Assembly: GCA_903919315.1 (NCBI GenBank)
Contig: CAIXHP010000020.1
Location: forward strand, 1 to 64,000
Length of the DNA stretch: 64,000 bases
Direction: 5' to 3'
Source: an uncultured Pseudomonadota bacterium
GTDB taxonomy: Bacteria > Pseudomonadota > Alphaproteobacteria > UBA9219
Shown: positions 39,094 through 47,496 of the stretch, piece by piece
How positions within the stretch are numbered: position 1 is the first letter of the stretch
Layout of the letters: the number at the start of each line of letters is the position of its first letter
The notes under the pieces: model-generated
Seen by the model: the letters and a program-made list of their open reading frames with translations, nothing else
The model's database searches: none
Told to the model about the DNA's origin: nothing
Position numbers and translations under genes: made by a program

Positions 39094-39978
39094 ATGAGCA
39101 CAGTGATTCATCCTGCCCCTAGCGCTTTAGCTGGAAAATCCGGCCCGATGGATTGGCATGACTTGAACGCGCTGCAAACACCGGATGCGCTCTTGGTTCA
39201 AAGCTACCTGCAAATGCATTTTAACGGCGAAATTGGCGGCGTTCTTGCGCGAACCGGGAAAAACGGATTCCCCGAATACGTGGCCCTCGTTCCTCTCAAG
39301 TTCTCCCGCAAGAACTTTAACCGTGCGGAAATTTCCGGAGATTCGCTGGAACACGAACCTGCGAGCGAAATCATGAAGCAAATACCCATTCCGGCAGATA
39401 AACTCCCGGAAGACCTGCGCAAAAACGCCGCTTTTCTGCACAATCTGCACCAAGCGGGCATTCCCACCCAATGGGCGCATCGCACGAATGACGCGTATAT
39501 CGTCGTTGTTCCGGCCACCTATAGCCGCAAGAATTTTGATCAGCTCGGCGTTGACTCCCGGAACTTGCGGCGCGAGGAATTCGGCGAAGAAGTTCATGTG
39601 ATCGAACTCCCGGTTGTCATCGCTGATGCCGCAAAGATCACATCTTTTACCCCAGCGCCGCAGACGCGAAGCCAGACCATCGCACCAGCCGCGCGACCCC
39701 CTGCGGCTGAACGGATCGCTGTGTACCTCAACATTCATCCTCAAACCGGGGCATACGAACTGAGTGCCAGGGCCAGTTCGCGCGATGCGGCTATAGCCAG
39801 CGAGAATGCCTTAAAAAGGTTTGGTCTTCTTACGTTCAGAATTAAACCTAGAGAAAGTTATTTCGTCGTGATTTCCACGCCCCCTTTGCACGGGCGGCAA
39901 GTGCCCACGCCAGTTCAACCAGCCCAGGCCAACGCTAGCCGCTATGCCTCACGGGGACGAGGCCACGACCCCAAATAG
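39094..39978 (+). CDS. Unknown protein with internal sequence duplication (294 aa)
   Basis: I do not recognise a family. Two similar segments occur near residues 62-100 and 135-175: VALVPLKFSRKNFN and IVVVPATYSRKNFD, each followed by an acidic stretch. This points to a tandem duplication of a beta-strand-rich unit. A proline-rich linker (about 190-210) leads to a short C-terminal alpha/beta unit with AVYLNIHPQTGAYELSARA. No signal peptide or membrane helix is seen. CGGAGAG precedes the ATG. Confidence 0.75.
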   Translation: MSTVIHPAPSALAGKSGPMDWHDLNALQTPDALLVQSYLQMHFNGEIGGVLARTGKNGFPEYVALVPLKFSRKNFNRAEISGDSLEHEPASEIMKQIPIPADKLPEDLRKNAAFLHNLHQAGIPTQWAHRTNDAYIVVVPATYSRKNFDQLGVDSRNLRREEFGEEVHVIELPVVIADAAKITSFTPAPQTRSQTIAPAARPPAAERIAVYLNIHPQTGAYELSARASSRDAAIASENALKRFGLLTFRIKPRESYFVVISTPPLHGRQVPTPVQPAQANASRYASRGRGHDPK

Positions 39979-40050
39979 CGGATTTGGTTTCACACCGACA
40001 CCGTAGCAGGGGGGACGACCTCCGGCCAAAACCGAGGGCATCCAGAACAG

Positions 40051-40076
40051 TTCCCTCCCCACACGGGGGGAGGGAA
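40051..40076. repeat. CCCTCCCC palindrome, intergenic copy
   Basis: TTCCCTCCCC and GGGGGGAGGGAA flank ACAC. The motif resembles the palindrome inside yejF at 41424 and belongs to a repeat type common in GC-rich proteobacteria. Confidence 0.75.
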
Positions 40077-40142
40077 TCCTACGGCCCCACTTGCATATAG
40101 AAATGCAACATGGTCTATCCTGTCTTGCCAGAGAGGATAGCG

Positions 40143-41192
40143 ATGATTCTTTCCCCCCGCACATGGGCTCCCATCAACCAACGCCGCTGGGCCAATTTTA
40201 ACGCGAACCGGCGCGGCTTTTGGTCGTTTTGGATATTCTTGTTGCTGTTCTTTGTGGCGCTGGGGGCCGAGTTTGTGGCCAACGACAACCCCCTGCTGAT
40301 CAAGTTCAAGGGGCATTATTACGTTCCCATCGTCGCCAGCTATCCCGAAACCGCCTTTGGGGGCGAGTTTGAGACCGAAACGCGCTACCGCGATCCCTAT
40401 GTCAAAAAACTGATCGAAGCCGACGGATGGATGATCTGGCCGCTCATTCCCTTTTCCTACAACACCATCAACTACGCGTTGCAACAACCGGCTCCCTCGC
40501 CGCCTTCGTCGGAAAACTGGCTCGGCACCGACGATCAGGGGCGCGATGTGCTGGCGCGGATGATCTATGGCTTTCGCATATCCGTGCTGTTCGGCCTGAC
40601 GCTCACGCTCCTGTCCTCGCTGATCGGCATTGCCGCCGGAGCGATACAGGGCTACTTCGGCGGCCTTACCGACCTGATATTCCAACGCTTTATCGAAATA
40701 TGGGGCGGCATGCCGGTGCTGTACCTGCTGATCATCATGGCCAGCCTCGTGCAACCGAATTTCTGGTGGCTGCTGATCCTCATGCTGATGTTTTCGTGGA
40801 TGTCGTTGGTCCATGTCGTCCGCGCCGAGTTCCTACGCGCCCGCAATCTGGATTATGTCCGCGCCGCCCGTGCGCTGGGAGCATCCAACCGTCTGATCAT
40901 GTTCCGCCACATGCTGCCCAACGCGATGGTCGCAACGCTGACCTTTCTGCCGTTCGTCCTCAACCATTCGATCACGACACTGACGGCGCTGGATTTCCTC
41001 GGCTTCGGCCTCCCGCCCGGTTCGCCATCATTGGGCGAGCTGCTCAATCAGGGCAAGAACAACCTGCAAGCCCCATGGCTGGGCCTCAGCGCGTTCGGCA
41101 TTCTGGCCTTTATGCTGACCCTGCTCATCTTCGTCGGCGAAGCCGTCCGCGACGCTTTTGACCCACGCAAAGTCTATGGGTCGCGTTCATGA
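40143..41192 (+). CDS. yejE: YejE-like ABC transporter permease
   Basis: YejE is one permease of the YejABEF importer for microcin C and oligopeptides. The 349-residue protein has an N-terminal helix, a periplasmic segment, and the permease domain with EAA-like loop LDYVRAARALGASN near residue 240. The family signature GTDDQGRDVLARMIYG is present. The chosen ATG at 40143 has GAGGA upstream. Its stop overlaps yejF by four bases. yejA and yejB are not upstream in this window. Confidence 0.92.
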   Translation: MILSPRTWAPINQRRWANFNANRRGFWSFWIFLLLFFVALGAEFVANDNPLLIKFKGHYYVPIVASYPETAFGGEFETETRYRDPYVKKLIEADGWMIWPLIPFSYNTINYALQQPAPSPPSSENWLGTDDQGRDVLARMIYGFRISVLFGLTLTLLSSLIGIAAGAIQGYFGGLTDLIFQRFIEIWGGMPVLYLLIIMASLVQPNFWWLLILMLMFSWMSLVHVVRAEFLRARNLDYVRAARALGASNRLIMFRHMLPNAMVATLTFLPFVLNHSITTLTALDFLGFGLPPGSPSLGELLNQGKNNLQAPWLGLSAFGILAFMLTLLIFVGEAVRDAFDPRKVYGSRS

Positions 41193-42835
41193 CGCTCCTA
41201 GCCATCGACAATCTCAGCGTCGCATTTGGCCGGGGTGAAAAGGCCGTTACCGTCGTGCGCGGTGTGTCCTTTGCCATCGAGCGCGGCGAGACGGTCGCGC
41301 TGGTGGGCGAATCCGGCTCCGGCAAGTCGGTGACGGCATTGTCGATCTTGCAACTCCTCCCCTACCCCAACGCCTCGCACCCCACCGGCACCATCACCTT
41401 TGACGGCCAGCAACTCCTCCATCCCCTCCCCCTCGTGGGGAGGGCTAGGGAGGGGGGAGCGCCGCTATCCTCTGGGATGAGTGACGACAGCCTTCTCCAA
41501 AGAATCCGAGGCGACCGGATCGCGATGGTGTTTCAAGAGCCGATGACCTCGCTGAACCCGCTGCACACGATTGAAAAGCAAATCAGCGAAGTGCTGTTCC
41601 TGCACAAACGCATGAACAAGGATCAGGCGCGAGCGCGTACGCTGGAGTTGCTGAAACTGGTGGCCTTGCCCAAAGCGGAACAGCGCCTCGCCTCGTACCC
41701 TCATGAACTATCCGGAGGACAGCGGCAGCGTGTGATGATCGCGATGGCGCTGGCCAACGATCCCGACCTGCTGATCGCGGACGAGCCGACGACGGCGCTG
41801 GACGTAACGATCCAAGCGCAGATTCTTGCGCTGTTGAAGGATTTGCAAAAAAAGCTCGGCATGGCGCTGCTGCTCATCACCCACGACCTCGGCATCGTGC
41901 GCAAGATGGCGGACAAGGTCTGCGTCATGAAGCACGGCGAACTGGTCGAGCAAGGCGCGGCGCACGACATCTTTACCCGCCCCCAACATCCCTACACACG
42001 CCTGTTGCTGGCGGCGGAACCAAAGGGCCAAGCCCTGCCCGTGGCGAACGACGCGCCCGCGATTCTGACCGCACATGACGTGAAGGTCTATTTCCCAGTC
42101 AAAAAAGGCCTGTTGCGCCGCACCGTCGACACCATTCGGGCGGTGGACGGCGTTTCGCTGACTGTTCGCGCGGGCGAAACGGTGGGAGTCGTCGGCGAAT
42201 CCGGCTCCGGCAAGACCACGCTGGGACTGGCGTTGCTGCGGCTTATCGCGGCGCAGGGCGAAGTCGCCTTCCTTGGCCGTTCGCTTATGGCGTTGAACCG
42301 CATCGAGCTGCGCCAAACCCGACGCTCCATGCAAATGGTGTTTCAAGACCCCTACGGCAGCCTCAGCCCCCGCATGATGATCGGCGACATTGTGACCGAG
42401 GGGTTGGATATTCACCGCCTCGTCGCCAACCGCGCCGAACGCGACGCGCGGGTCGCCGAAGCTTTAGAAGAAGTCGGGCTTGATCCCGCCGTGCGCACCC
42501 GTTACCCGCATGAATTCTCAGGCGGCCAGCGTCAGCGCATCGCCATCGCCCGCGCCATGATCCTGAAACCGAAATTCGTGGTACTTGATGAACCGACTTC
42601 GGCGCTGGATATGTCGGTGCAGGCGCAAATCGTTGACCTGCTGCGCGACCTGCAACGCAAAAACGGCCTTGCCTATCTATTCATCAGCCACGATTTGCGC
42701 GTCGTCCGCGCGCTGTCCAACCACGTCATCGTCATGAAAGACGGCCGCATGGTCGAGCAAGGCCCCGCCGAACAAATCTTCGCCGCCCCCCAACAAGACT
42801 ACACGCGCACGCTGTTGGCAGCGGCATTGAGCTGA
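41189..42835 (+). CDS. yejF: YejF-like ABC transporter ATPase (two-domain)
   Basis: This protein energises the YejABEF importer. Two nucleotide-binding domains are intact: Walker A GESGSGKS (about 38) and GESGSGKT (about 335), signatures LSGGQRQR and FSGGQRQR, Walker [10 protein letters not shown] and FVVLDEPT. Between ITFDGQQLL and [14 protein letters not shown] lies an unusual segment [20 protein letters not shown], encoded by a palindromic CCCCTCCCC-type repeat. I would expect few residues at that point in the family. It keeps the frame. The 548 residues otherwise match family length. Confidence 0.93.
   Translation: MTLLAIDNLSVAFGRGEKAVTVVRGVSFAIERGETVALVGESGSGKSVTALSILQLLPYPNASHPTGTITFDGQQLLHPLPLVGRAREGGAPLSSGMSDDSLLQRIRGDRIAMVFQEPMTSLNPLHTIEKQISEVLFLHKRMNKDQARARTLELLKLVALPKAEQRLASYPHELSGGQRQRVMIAMALANDPDLLIADEPTTALDVTIQAQILALLKDLQKKLGMALLLITHDLGIVRKMADKVCVMKHGELVEQGAAHDIFTRPQHPYTRLLLAAEPKGQALPVANDAPAILTAHDVKVYFPVKKGLLRRTVDTIRAVDGVSLTVRAGETVGVVGESGSGKTTLGLALLRLIAAQGEVAFLGRSLMALNRIELRQTRRSMQMVFQDPYGSLSPRMMIGDIVTEGLDIHRLVANRAERDARVAEALEEVGLDPAVRTRYPHEFSGGQRQRIAIARAMILKPKFVVLDEPTSALDMSVQAQIVDLLRDLQRKNGLAYLFISHDLRVVRALSNHVIVMKDGRMVEQGPAEQIFAAPQQDYTRTLLAAALS
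41424..41444. repeat. CCCTCCCC palindrome inside yejF
   Basis: CCCTCCCC and GGGGAGGG flank CTCGT, followed by CTAGGGAGGGGGG. This lies in coding sequence between Walker A and the signature motif of the first ATPase domain and preserves the reading frame. Confidence 0.8.
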
Positions 42836-42881
42836 AGGCCCGCATTACTCCAGCCGCAAATAAATAGTTTCTCCAAGCACG

Positions 42882-42912
42882 AAAAAACCGCCGTGGCGAT
42901 GCCTCGGCGGTT
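42882..42912 (-). terminator. Intrinsic terminator of rpmG
   Basis: On the minus strand AACCGCCG and CGGCGGTT form an 8-bp stem around 11 bases and lead into a T run. It lies about 28 bases after the rpmG stop. Confidence 0.85.
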
Positions 42913-42939
42913 GTCCGTTGGTCAAGAAAGTCGCTGAAA

Positions 42940-43119
42940 TTACGACTTTTTGCCTTCCTTGATCTTGCCTTCCTTGAAGACGACATGCTTGCGCACGCGC
43001 GGGTCGTACTTCTTCAGCTCAAGCTTCTTGGTGTTGTTCTTGGGGTTTTTCTTGGTTACATAGAAAACGCCGGTACCGGCGGAGCTAACCAGTTTAATGT
43101 CGTTCTTTGTCTTTGCCAT
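42940..43119 (-). CDS. rpmG: 50S ribosomal protein L33
   Basis: This 59-residue ORF is just below the track cutoff. The translation begins [20 protein letters not shown] and continues [29 protein letters not shown], which is the L33 pattern. It has no zinc-binding Cys, so it is the C-minus form common in alphaproteobacteria. It is read on the minus strand downstream of phrB and ends at its own terminator. Confidence 0.96.
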   Translation of the reverse strand: MAKTKNDIKLVSSAGTGVFYVTKKNPKNNTKKLELKKYDPRVRKHVVFKEGKIKEGKKS

Positions 43120-43210
43120 CGTCGTAACCTGTTTTCCATGATGTCGGTGAGGCAGCCCTCAAAAAAAGGCCCCCCGAAGGAGCGCAATGTCGGGGAAGCC
43201 GAGGGATTTG

Positions 43211-44638
43211 TCAAGTTTTCCCGCTATAGCCCAGCGCCGCCAAGGCCCGAACCCTCGCCGCGCCGTGATCGACAATGGGGCGGGGGTAATTTTGGCCCAA
43301 AACAACGCCTGCAGCGGCCAAAGCCGCAGCAGGGGCTTTCCACGGTTCATGGATCCATTCCGGCCCCAACCGAGCCAGTTCCGGCACATAAAACCGCACA
43401 TAGTCGCCTAGGGGATCAAATTTTTTTCCCTGCAGTACCGGATTAAAGATGCGAAAGAAGGGCGCGGCATCGGCCCCACACCCGGCCACCCACTGCCAAC
43501 TGGCGGCGTTGCTGGCAGGGTCGGCATCGACCAGCGTATCCATAAACCACGCCGCCCCCTCCTGCCACGGCAGCAGCAAATCTTTGACCAAAAACGAGGC
43601 CGCAACCATCCGCACCCTGTTGTGCATCCACCCCGTCCGCCACAGCTGGCGCATGCCCGCATCAACGATAGGGTAACCGGTTAGCCCCCTCTGCCACGCC
43701 CGCAAGGCTTCGGAATCCTGCCGCCAAGCAACGTCGCCAAAACGAGCATTGAGAGGCTTGTGCGACAGGTCGGGAAAATGGAACAGCAGATGATACGAAA
43801 ACTCGCGCCACAACAATTCGCGCAGAAAGACCTCGGCATCGGAAGCCACCTCCGGCCTAACCACCATGACATGCTGCGTGGCATGCCATACCTGACGCGG
43901 CCCAATCTGCCCGCCGCGTAAGTAAGGGGAAAGCCTCGACGTTGCCTCTCGGTCCGGCCGGTCGCGCCCCTCACGGTAACCTCGCAGCGTCGTGGTCAAA
44001 AAGTCATGCAACCGTTCCTGCCCCGCCGCCTCGCCGACCGGCCACGTCTCACGCAATCCACCAGCCCAATCCGGCCTTACGGGACACAAGCCCCAGTCGC
44101 CAAGCGCCTCTGAAGCCACCTCCGCCACCGCCGAAATTCGTTGCGGCGCTGCAAGAGGAGCAGGAGGCGTCGGTGCCTTCAAGCAAGCCTTGGAGAAAGG
44201 CGTAAACACCTTATAGGGCGCGTCCGCCCCCGTCTTGATCCGCCACGGCTCGAACAGAAGCGAAGCGTTGTGGCTGGAAACCACAATCCCGTCCTCCTGC
44301 AACGCCTGCTTGATCGTCTTATCCCGCGTGATGGCGGAAGGGTCATAGCAGCGGTTCCAGCAAACGGTGTCCGCTCCCGTCTCGGCCACAAGCGCGCGCA
44401 AGACCGCCAAAGGCTCACCGCACCGAAGCACAAGCGTCGCGCCAAACTCGCGCAAGCTCCGCCCCAAATCCTCCAGCCCCTGATGCAACCACCAGTCCGC
44501 CGCCCGCGCCCCGCCCGCAGCGTCCTCATGAATATAAAGCGGCACCACCGCCCCACGCGCCATCGCTTCGATCAACGCCGGGTTGTCGGACAGGCGCAAA
44601 TCATGGCGAAACCAGAGAATTGTCGGAGCGGAAGTCAT
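43211..44638 (-). CDS. phrB: Deoxyribodipyrimidine photolyase
   Basis: This flavoenzyme uses blue light to repair cyclobutane pyrimidine dimers. The N-terminal antenna-binding domain starts ILWFRHDLRLSDNPAL. The C-terminal FAD domain carries REFSYHLLFHFPDL, GYPIVDAGMRQLWRTGWMHNR and the DADPASNAASWQWVAG segment (shortened). Length is 475 residues from the ATG at 44638, which has G-rich sequence directly before it; the tracked start is 13 codons upstream. It is divergent from the flagellar export cluster. Confidence 0.95.
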   Translation of the reverse strand: MTSAPTILWFRHDLRLSDNPALIEAMARGAVVPLYIHEDAAGGARAADWWLHQGLEDLGRSLREFGATLVLRCGEPLAVLRALVAETGADTVCWNRCYDPSAITRDKTIKQALQEDGIVVSSHNASLLFEPWRIKTGADAPYKVFTPFSKACLKAPTPPAPLAAPQRISAVAEVASEALGDWGLCPVRPDWAGGLRETWPVGEAAGQERLHDFLTTTLRGYREGRDRPDREATSRLSPYLRGGQIGPRQVWHATQHVMVVRPEVASDAEVFLRELLWREFSYHLLFHFPDLSHKPLNARFGDVAWRQDSEALRAWQRGLTGYPIVDAGMRQLWRTGWMHNRVRMVAASFLVKDLLLPWQEGAAWFMDTLVDADPASNAASWQWVAGCGADAAPFFRIFNPVLQGKKFDPLGDYVRFYVPELARLGPEWIHEPWKAPAAALAAAGVVLGQNYPRPIVDHGAARVRALAALGYSGKT

Positions 44639-44730
44639 CCCCCAAAATACGGCCCTGCCTCCCCCAAAAGCAAGCAACCCTCAACAAGGCATCATTGTCA
44701 CCAAGCCAAATCCTGCGATAGGCTGGGGCC

Positions 44731-45069
44731 ATGACGACGAATCAGTCTCCACCACCGCCCTACAAACCCCTGAATTCCCAGACGGGGCGTTCGGTGGCCG
44801 TGGCGATACAATCCGACCCGCTGAACCCCGACGCGCCATCCATCATCACCGCCGCCGGACGCGGCAAACTGGCCGAGCAGATTCGGGAACTGGCCTACGC
44901 CCAAGGCATCAAGGTGCGCGAAGATGCCGATCTTGCCGAATTGCTCGCGCGGTTGGAACTTGATACACCTATCCCCAGTGAAGCCATCGTCGCTGTCGCG
45001 GAAATTCTCGCCAAAGTCTATGAAGCCAACGCCGCAGCGGCCTTACCCGCCCCCGATCCGAAAGGTTGA
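44731..45069 (+). CDS. Stand-alone FlhB C-terminal-like protein
   Basis: The 112-residue protein resembles the cytoplasmic domain of FlhB/EscU without its membrane part, as in the FhlB-like family. The marks are RSVAVAIQSD, APSIITAAGRGKLAEQIRELA and IPSEAIVAVAEILAKVYE. The autocleavage NPTH of FlhB is replaced by a short linker. Such proteins can substitute for or modulate FlhB. It starts a four-gene flagellar export run. Confidence 0.87.
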   Translation: MTTNQSPPPPYKPLNSQTGRSVAVAIQSDPLNPDAPSIITAAGRGKLAEQIRELAYAQGIKVREDADLAELLARLELDTPIPSEAIVAVAEILAKVYEANAAAALPAPDPKG

Positions 45070-45072
45070 GCC

Positions 45073-45381
45073 ATGACGACCGAACAGCAGACGCAAGGCT
45101 CTCCGTTGGAGCCGTTAGCCGAATTGAAAAAACTGCAGGACTATTTCTCCGAAGCGGAAGCCAAGCTGCAGGATGGAGTCGTCGTGAACATGACGGGTGT
45201 CGATCAGCATATCGCCGCCGTGTGTCAGATCGTGCAGCAATCCGATCCGGCGCAGCAAATGACCTATCTGCCCGAATTGACCGCTTTGATCGACCGGCTG
45301 GGCCGTTACGAAAACGAACTGCGCCGCGTTCAAGCGCTCGTCGCCGCCGAAGGAGCAAAGGACGGCCATGCCGAATCCTGA
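45073..45381 (+). CDS. Unknown flagellar-cluster protein (102 aa)
   Basis: I cannot assign a family. The sequence is acidic and helical with heptad-like spacing (LAELKKLQDYFSEAEAKL and LIDRLGRYENELRRVQALV), so it may be a small coiled-coil chaperone in the manner of FliT or FlgN. It lies three bases after the FlhB-like stop and overlaps fliO by 14 bases, so co-expression is very likely. Confidence 0.75.
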   Translation: MTTEQQTQGSPLEPLAELKKLQDYFSEAEAKLQDGVVVNMTGVDQHIAAVCQIVQQSDPAQQMTYLPELTALIDRLGRYENELRRVQALVAAEGAKDGHAES

Positions 45382-45685
45382 TCCCGACAGCGTCTCATGG
45401 CTCCGCTTTTTCCTCGCCTCCGTCACCGTCATCGGACTGATGGGCTTGCTGGCCTTCGGATTGAAGTACACAGCGACGCGCGGCTGGATCGTCGCTCGCG
45501 CCAAGCCCAACCGGCGGCTTAAGATGGTCGAGAACCTGCCGCTCGACGCGCGGCGGCGGCTGGTGATCGTGCAGTGCGACGGGGCGCAACATTTGCTGCT
45601 CCTCGGCGTGAATCAGGATATTGTGGTCACGACGAATCTGGCCGCCCCTCCGGCCACCGCGACCAACACGGCGGAGTCTGCATGA
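45368..45685 (+). CDS. fliO: Flagellar biosynthesis protein FliO
   Basis: FliO helps assemble the FliP pore ring of the flagellar export apparatus. It has a single N-terminal membrane segment (FFLASVTVIGLMGLLAFGL) and the conserved cytoplasmic core LPLDARRRLVIVQCDGAQHLLLLG. The 105-residue length fits. It overlaps fliP by ATGA. Confidence 0.9.
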   Translation: MPNPDPDSVSWLRFFLASVTVIGLMGLLAFGLKYTATRGWIVARAKPNRRLKMVENLPLDARRRLVIVQCDGAQHLLLLGVNQDIVVTTNLAAPPATATNTAESA

Positions 45686-46467
45686 CCGAGAATAAATTGT
45701 CCGACAGGATCAAGCGCTGGTTGCCCGCTTCGCTGGGCGCGTTGGCTCTTATCCTTGTTCTATGCCCCATCACCGCCTATGCGCAGAGCATCAACTTTGA
45801 CCTCGGCCAAGGGCCGACGACGACGGCGCGGTTGATCCAACTAACTCTGTTGATGACGGTTCTGACGCTAGCGCCGTCCATCCTGATGATGGTCACCTGC
45901 TTTACGCGCATTGTGGTGGTCTTGTCCTTTGTCCGCAGCGCCATCGGCGTGCAGCAGACTCCACCCAACATCGTGTTGATCAGCCTCGCGCTGTTTCTGA
46001 CATTGTTCGTGATGCAGCCGGTGTTCGAAAAAGCATGGGACGACGGCGTGAAACCGCTGATGAACAACGAAATTGACGAAGAAACCTCTTTCAACCGCAT
46101 GGTCGAGCCGTTCCACGCCTTCATGCTCAAGCATACACGCCAAAAAGACCTCGACCTGTTCCTGCAGATGGCCAAGGTCGATACAAAGGACGCTTCGGGC
46201 AAAGTACTAAAGGATAAGGACATCCCCCTGCGCGCGCTCACACCCGCCTTCATGATCTCCGAACTGCGCCGCGCCTTTGAAATCGGCTTTCTGGTCTTCC
46301 TGCCGTTCCTCATCATCGACATGGTGGTCGCGTCCATCCTGATGTCGATGGGCATGATGATGCTCCCGCCATCCGTCATATCCATGCCGTTCAAGATTAT
46401 CTTCTTCGTCCTCGTGGACGGCTGGTACCTGATCGCGGGCAGTCTGGTGCAAAGTTACGGCGGTTAA
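45682..46467 (+). CDS. fliP: Flagellar export pore protein FliP
   Basis: FliP forms the export gate with FliQ and FliR. The real start is ATG 45682; the tracked ORF extends back into fliO. The 261-residue protein has a signal-like N-terminus, then MMVTCFTRIVVVLSFVRSAIGVQQTPPN (shortened) and the C-terminal LMSMGMMMLPPSVISMPFKIIFFVLVDGW pattern. fliQ, fliR and flhA are not downstream here. Confidence 0.96.
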   Translation: MTENKLSDRIKRWLPASLGALALILVLCPITAYAQSINFDLGQGPTTTARLIQLTLLMTVLTLAPSILMMVTCFTRIVVVLSFVRSAIGVQQTPPNIVLISLALFLTLFVMQPVFEKAWDDGVKPLMNNEIDEETSFNRMVEPFHAFMLKHTRQKDLDLFLQMAKVDTKDASGKVLKDKDIPLRALTPAFMISELRRAFEIGFLVFLPFLIIDMVVASILMSMGMMMLPPSVISMPFKIIFFVLVDGWYLIAGSLVQSYGG

Positions 46468-46587
46468 CCATAAACGGGGGATGTGCTGAGCAGCTTTTTC
46501 AGCCGCAAAAAAACTTGCGTCCTCCGTCGCCGATGTGTAGGTCTTGATGGGTCATTTATCGCAAACGCATAAAATAAGGAGATTATT

Positions 46588-46881
46588 ATGGTTCGCCGTC
46601 CCCTTTTTCACTACCTGCCGCTAATGACCGCCCTCGCAACAGCGTTTGGCCCCACAGTTGCGGGCGAACAAACACTGGCCCAGAAGGCCGCCGCCTCGTG
46701 CGTTTCAGCCGTGGAAGGCAACGGCACCACGGGCGAAAACCTGTTGACCCAACTTATGAACCGGACGCGCGACGGCGACATCCAAATTATGGTGTCGGAT
46801 CAGAAAGGCCATACTCCTGTGGCCGTGTGCGTGACCGACCCCACGGGAAAATTGCCGAAGATTACATCACTCAAGCGCTAA
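46588..46881 (+). CDS. Small secreted protein of unknown function (97 aa)
   Basis: AAGGAG precedes the ATG by eight bases. The N-terminus MVRRPLFHYLPLMTALATA is a signal peptide, with cleavage likely after VAG. The mature part has two Cys that could form a disulfide. No family is recognised. It is convergent with the lipoprotein gene across a strong hairpin. Confidence 0.7.
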   Translation: MVRRPLFHYLPLMTALATAFGPTVAGEQTLAQKAAASCVSAVEGNGTTGENLLTQLMNRTRDGDIQIMVSDQKGHTPVAVCVTDPTGKLPKITSLKR

Positions 46882-46894
46882 CCAATCAAACGCC

Positions 46895-46921
46895 GCGCGA
46901 GGCGGACACTCCGCCTCGCGC
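46895..46921. terminator. Bidirectional terminator-like hairpin
   Basis: GCGCGAGGCGGA and TCCGCCTCGCGC form a perfect 12-bp stem with a 3-base loop between convergent genes. There is no T run, so the terminator call rests on position and stem strength. Confidence 0.6.
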
Positions 46922-46932
46922 CATACAACGGA

Positions 46933-47496
46933 TCAATCGGGGCGGCTTATAGCCTTCTCCACCCGTTCGTCCTCCGTCTTGCGCGTCGCTTCGATCTGGT
47001 CTTTCGTCAGTTGGAAGCCCATCAAAACTTGATAGCCCGCAACATCGGCTCCCTTGGTCAAGGGAATCGCCACCCGCAGCGCCTCGGTGCGTTCGGCATC
47101 CTTCGAGTCGCCACGGAAGGAAAACGCCGCCGTCATAAACTCCTTGGTCAGAATTTTCTGATCAGGCGCTACGACCGTGACGAAAAACGGAAATCCGATC
47201 TCATCCCCACCCAAGCGCGGTCCCTTCCTGGCGGTCATGCTAAGAGTATAGGAAACCTCGACGCTGTCGCCCGCGCTCTCGTCGCTGTCGATATGACACG
47301 CGCCTTCGACGCGCAGCAGGCTGGCCGTCGCCACCAAAGCTTTAGCGTCCGGCGTGTCACCGCCGTAATCGCTCACATGGCTCAGCTCGCGCACAATGGC
47401 CACCTGCGGGCAAATCGGAGTCGTCGGCGCATCCGAAGCACATGCGGCCAAAGCCAGAGGAACGAGACATAAAGCGGCGGTCTGGATTTTCATCAT
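46933..47496 (-). CDS. Putative lipoprotein of unknown function
   Basis: The signal peptide ends in the lipobox LAAC (residue 19), so the 187-residue product is probably acylated and membrane-attached. The mature part is beta-rich and has no recognised domain. The start codon directly abuts the argD stop and has GGGAG inside the argD end, so it belongs to the arg operon transcript. Confidence 0.78.
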   Translation of the reverse strand: MMKIQTAALCLVPLALAACASDAPTTPICPQVAIVRELSHVSDYGGDTPDAKALVATASLLRVEGACHIDSDESAGDSVEVSYTLSMTARKGPRLGGDEIGFPFFVTVVAPDQKILTKEFMTAAFSFRGDSKDAERTEALRVAIPLTKGADVAGYQVLMGFQLTKDQIEATRKTEDERVEKAISRPD

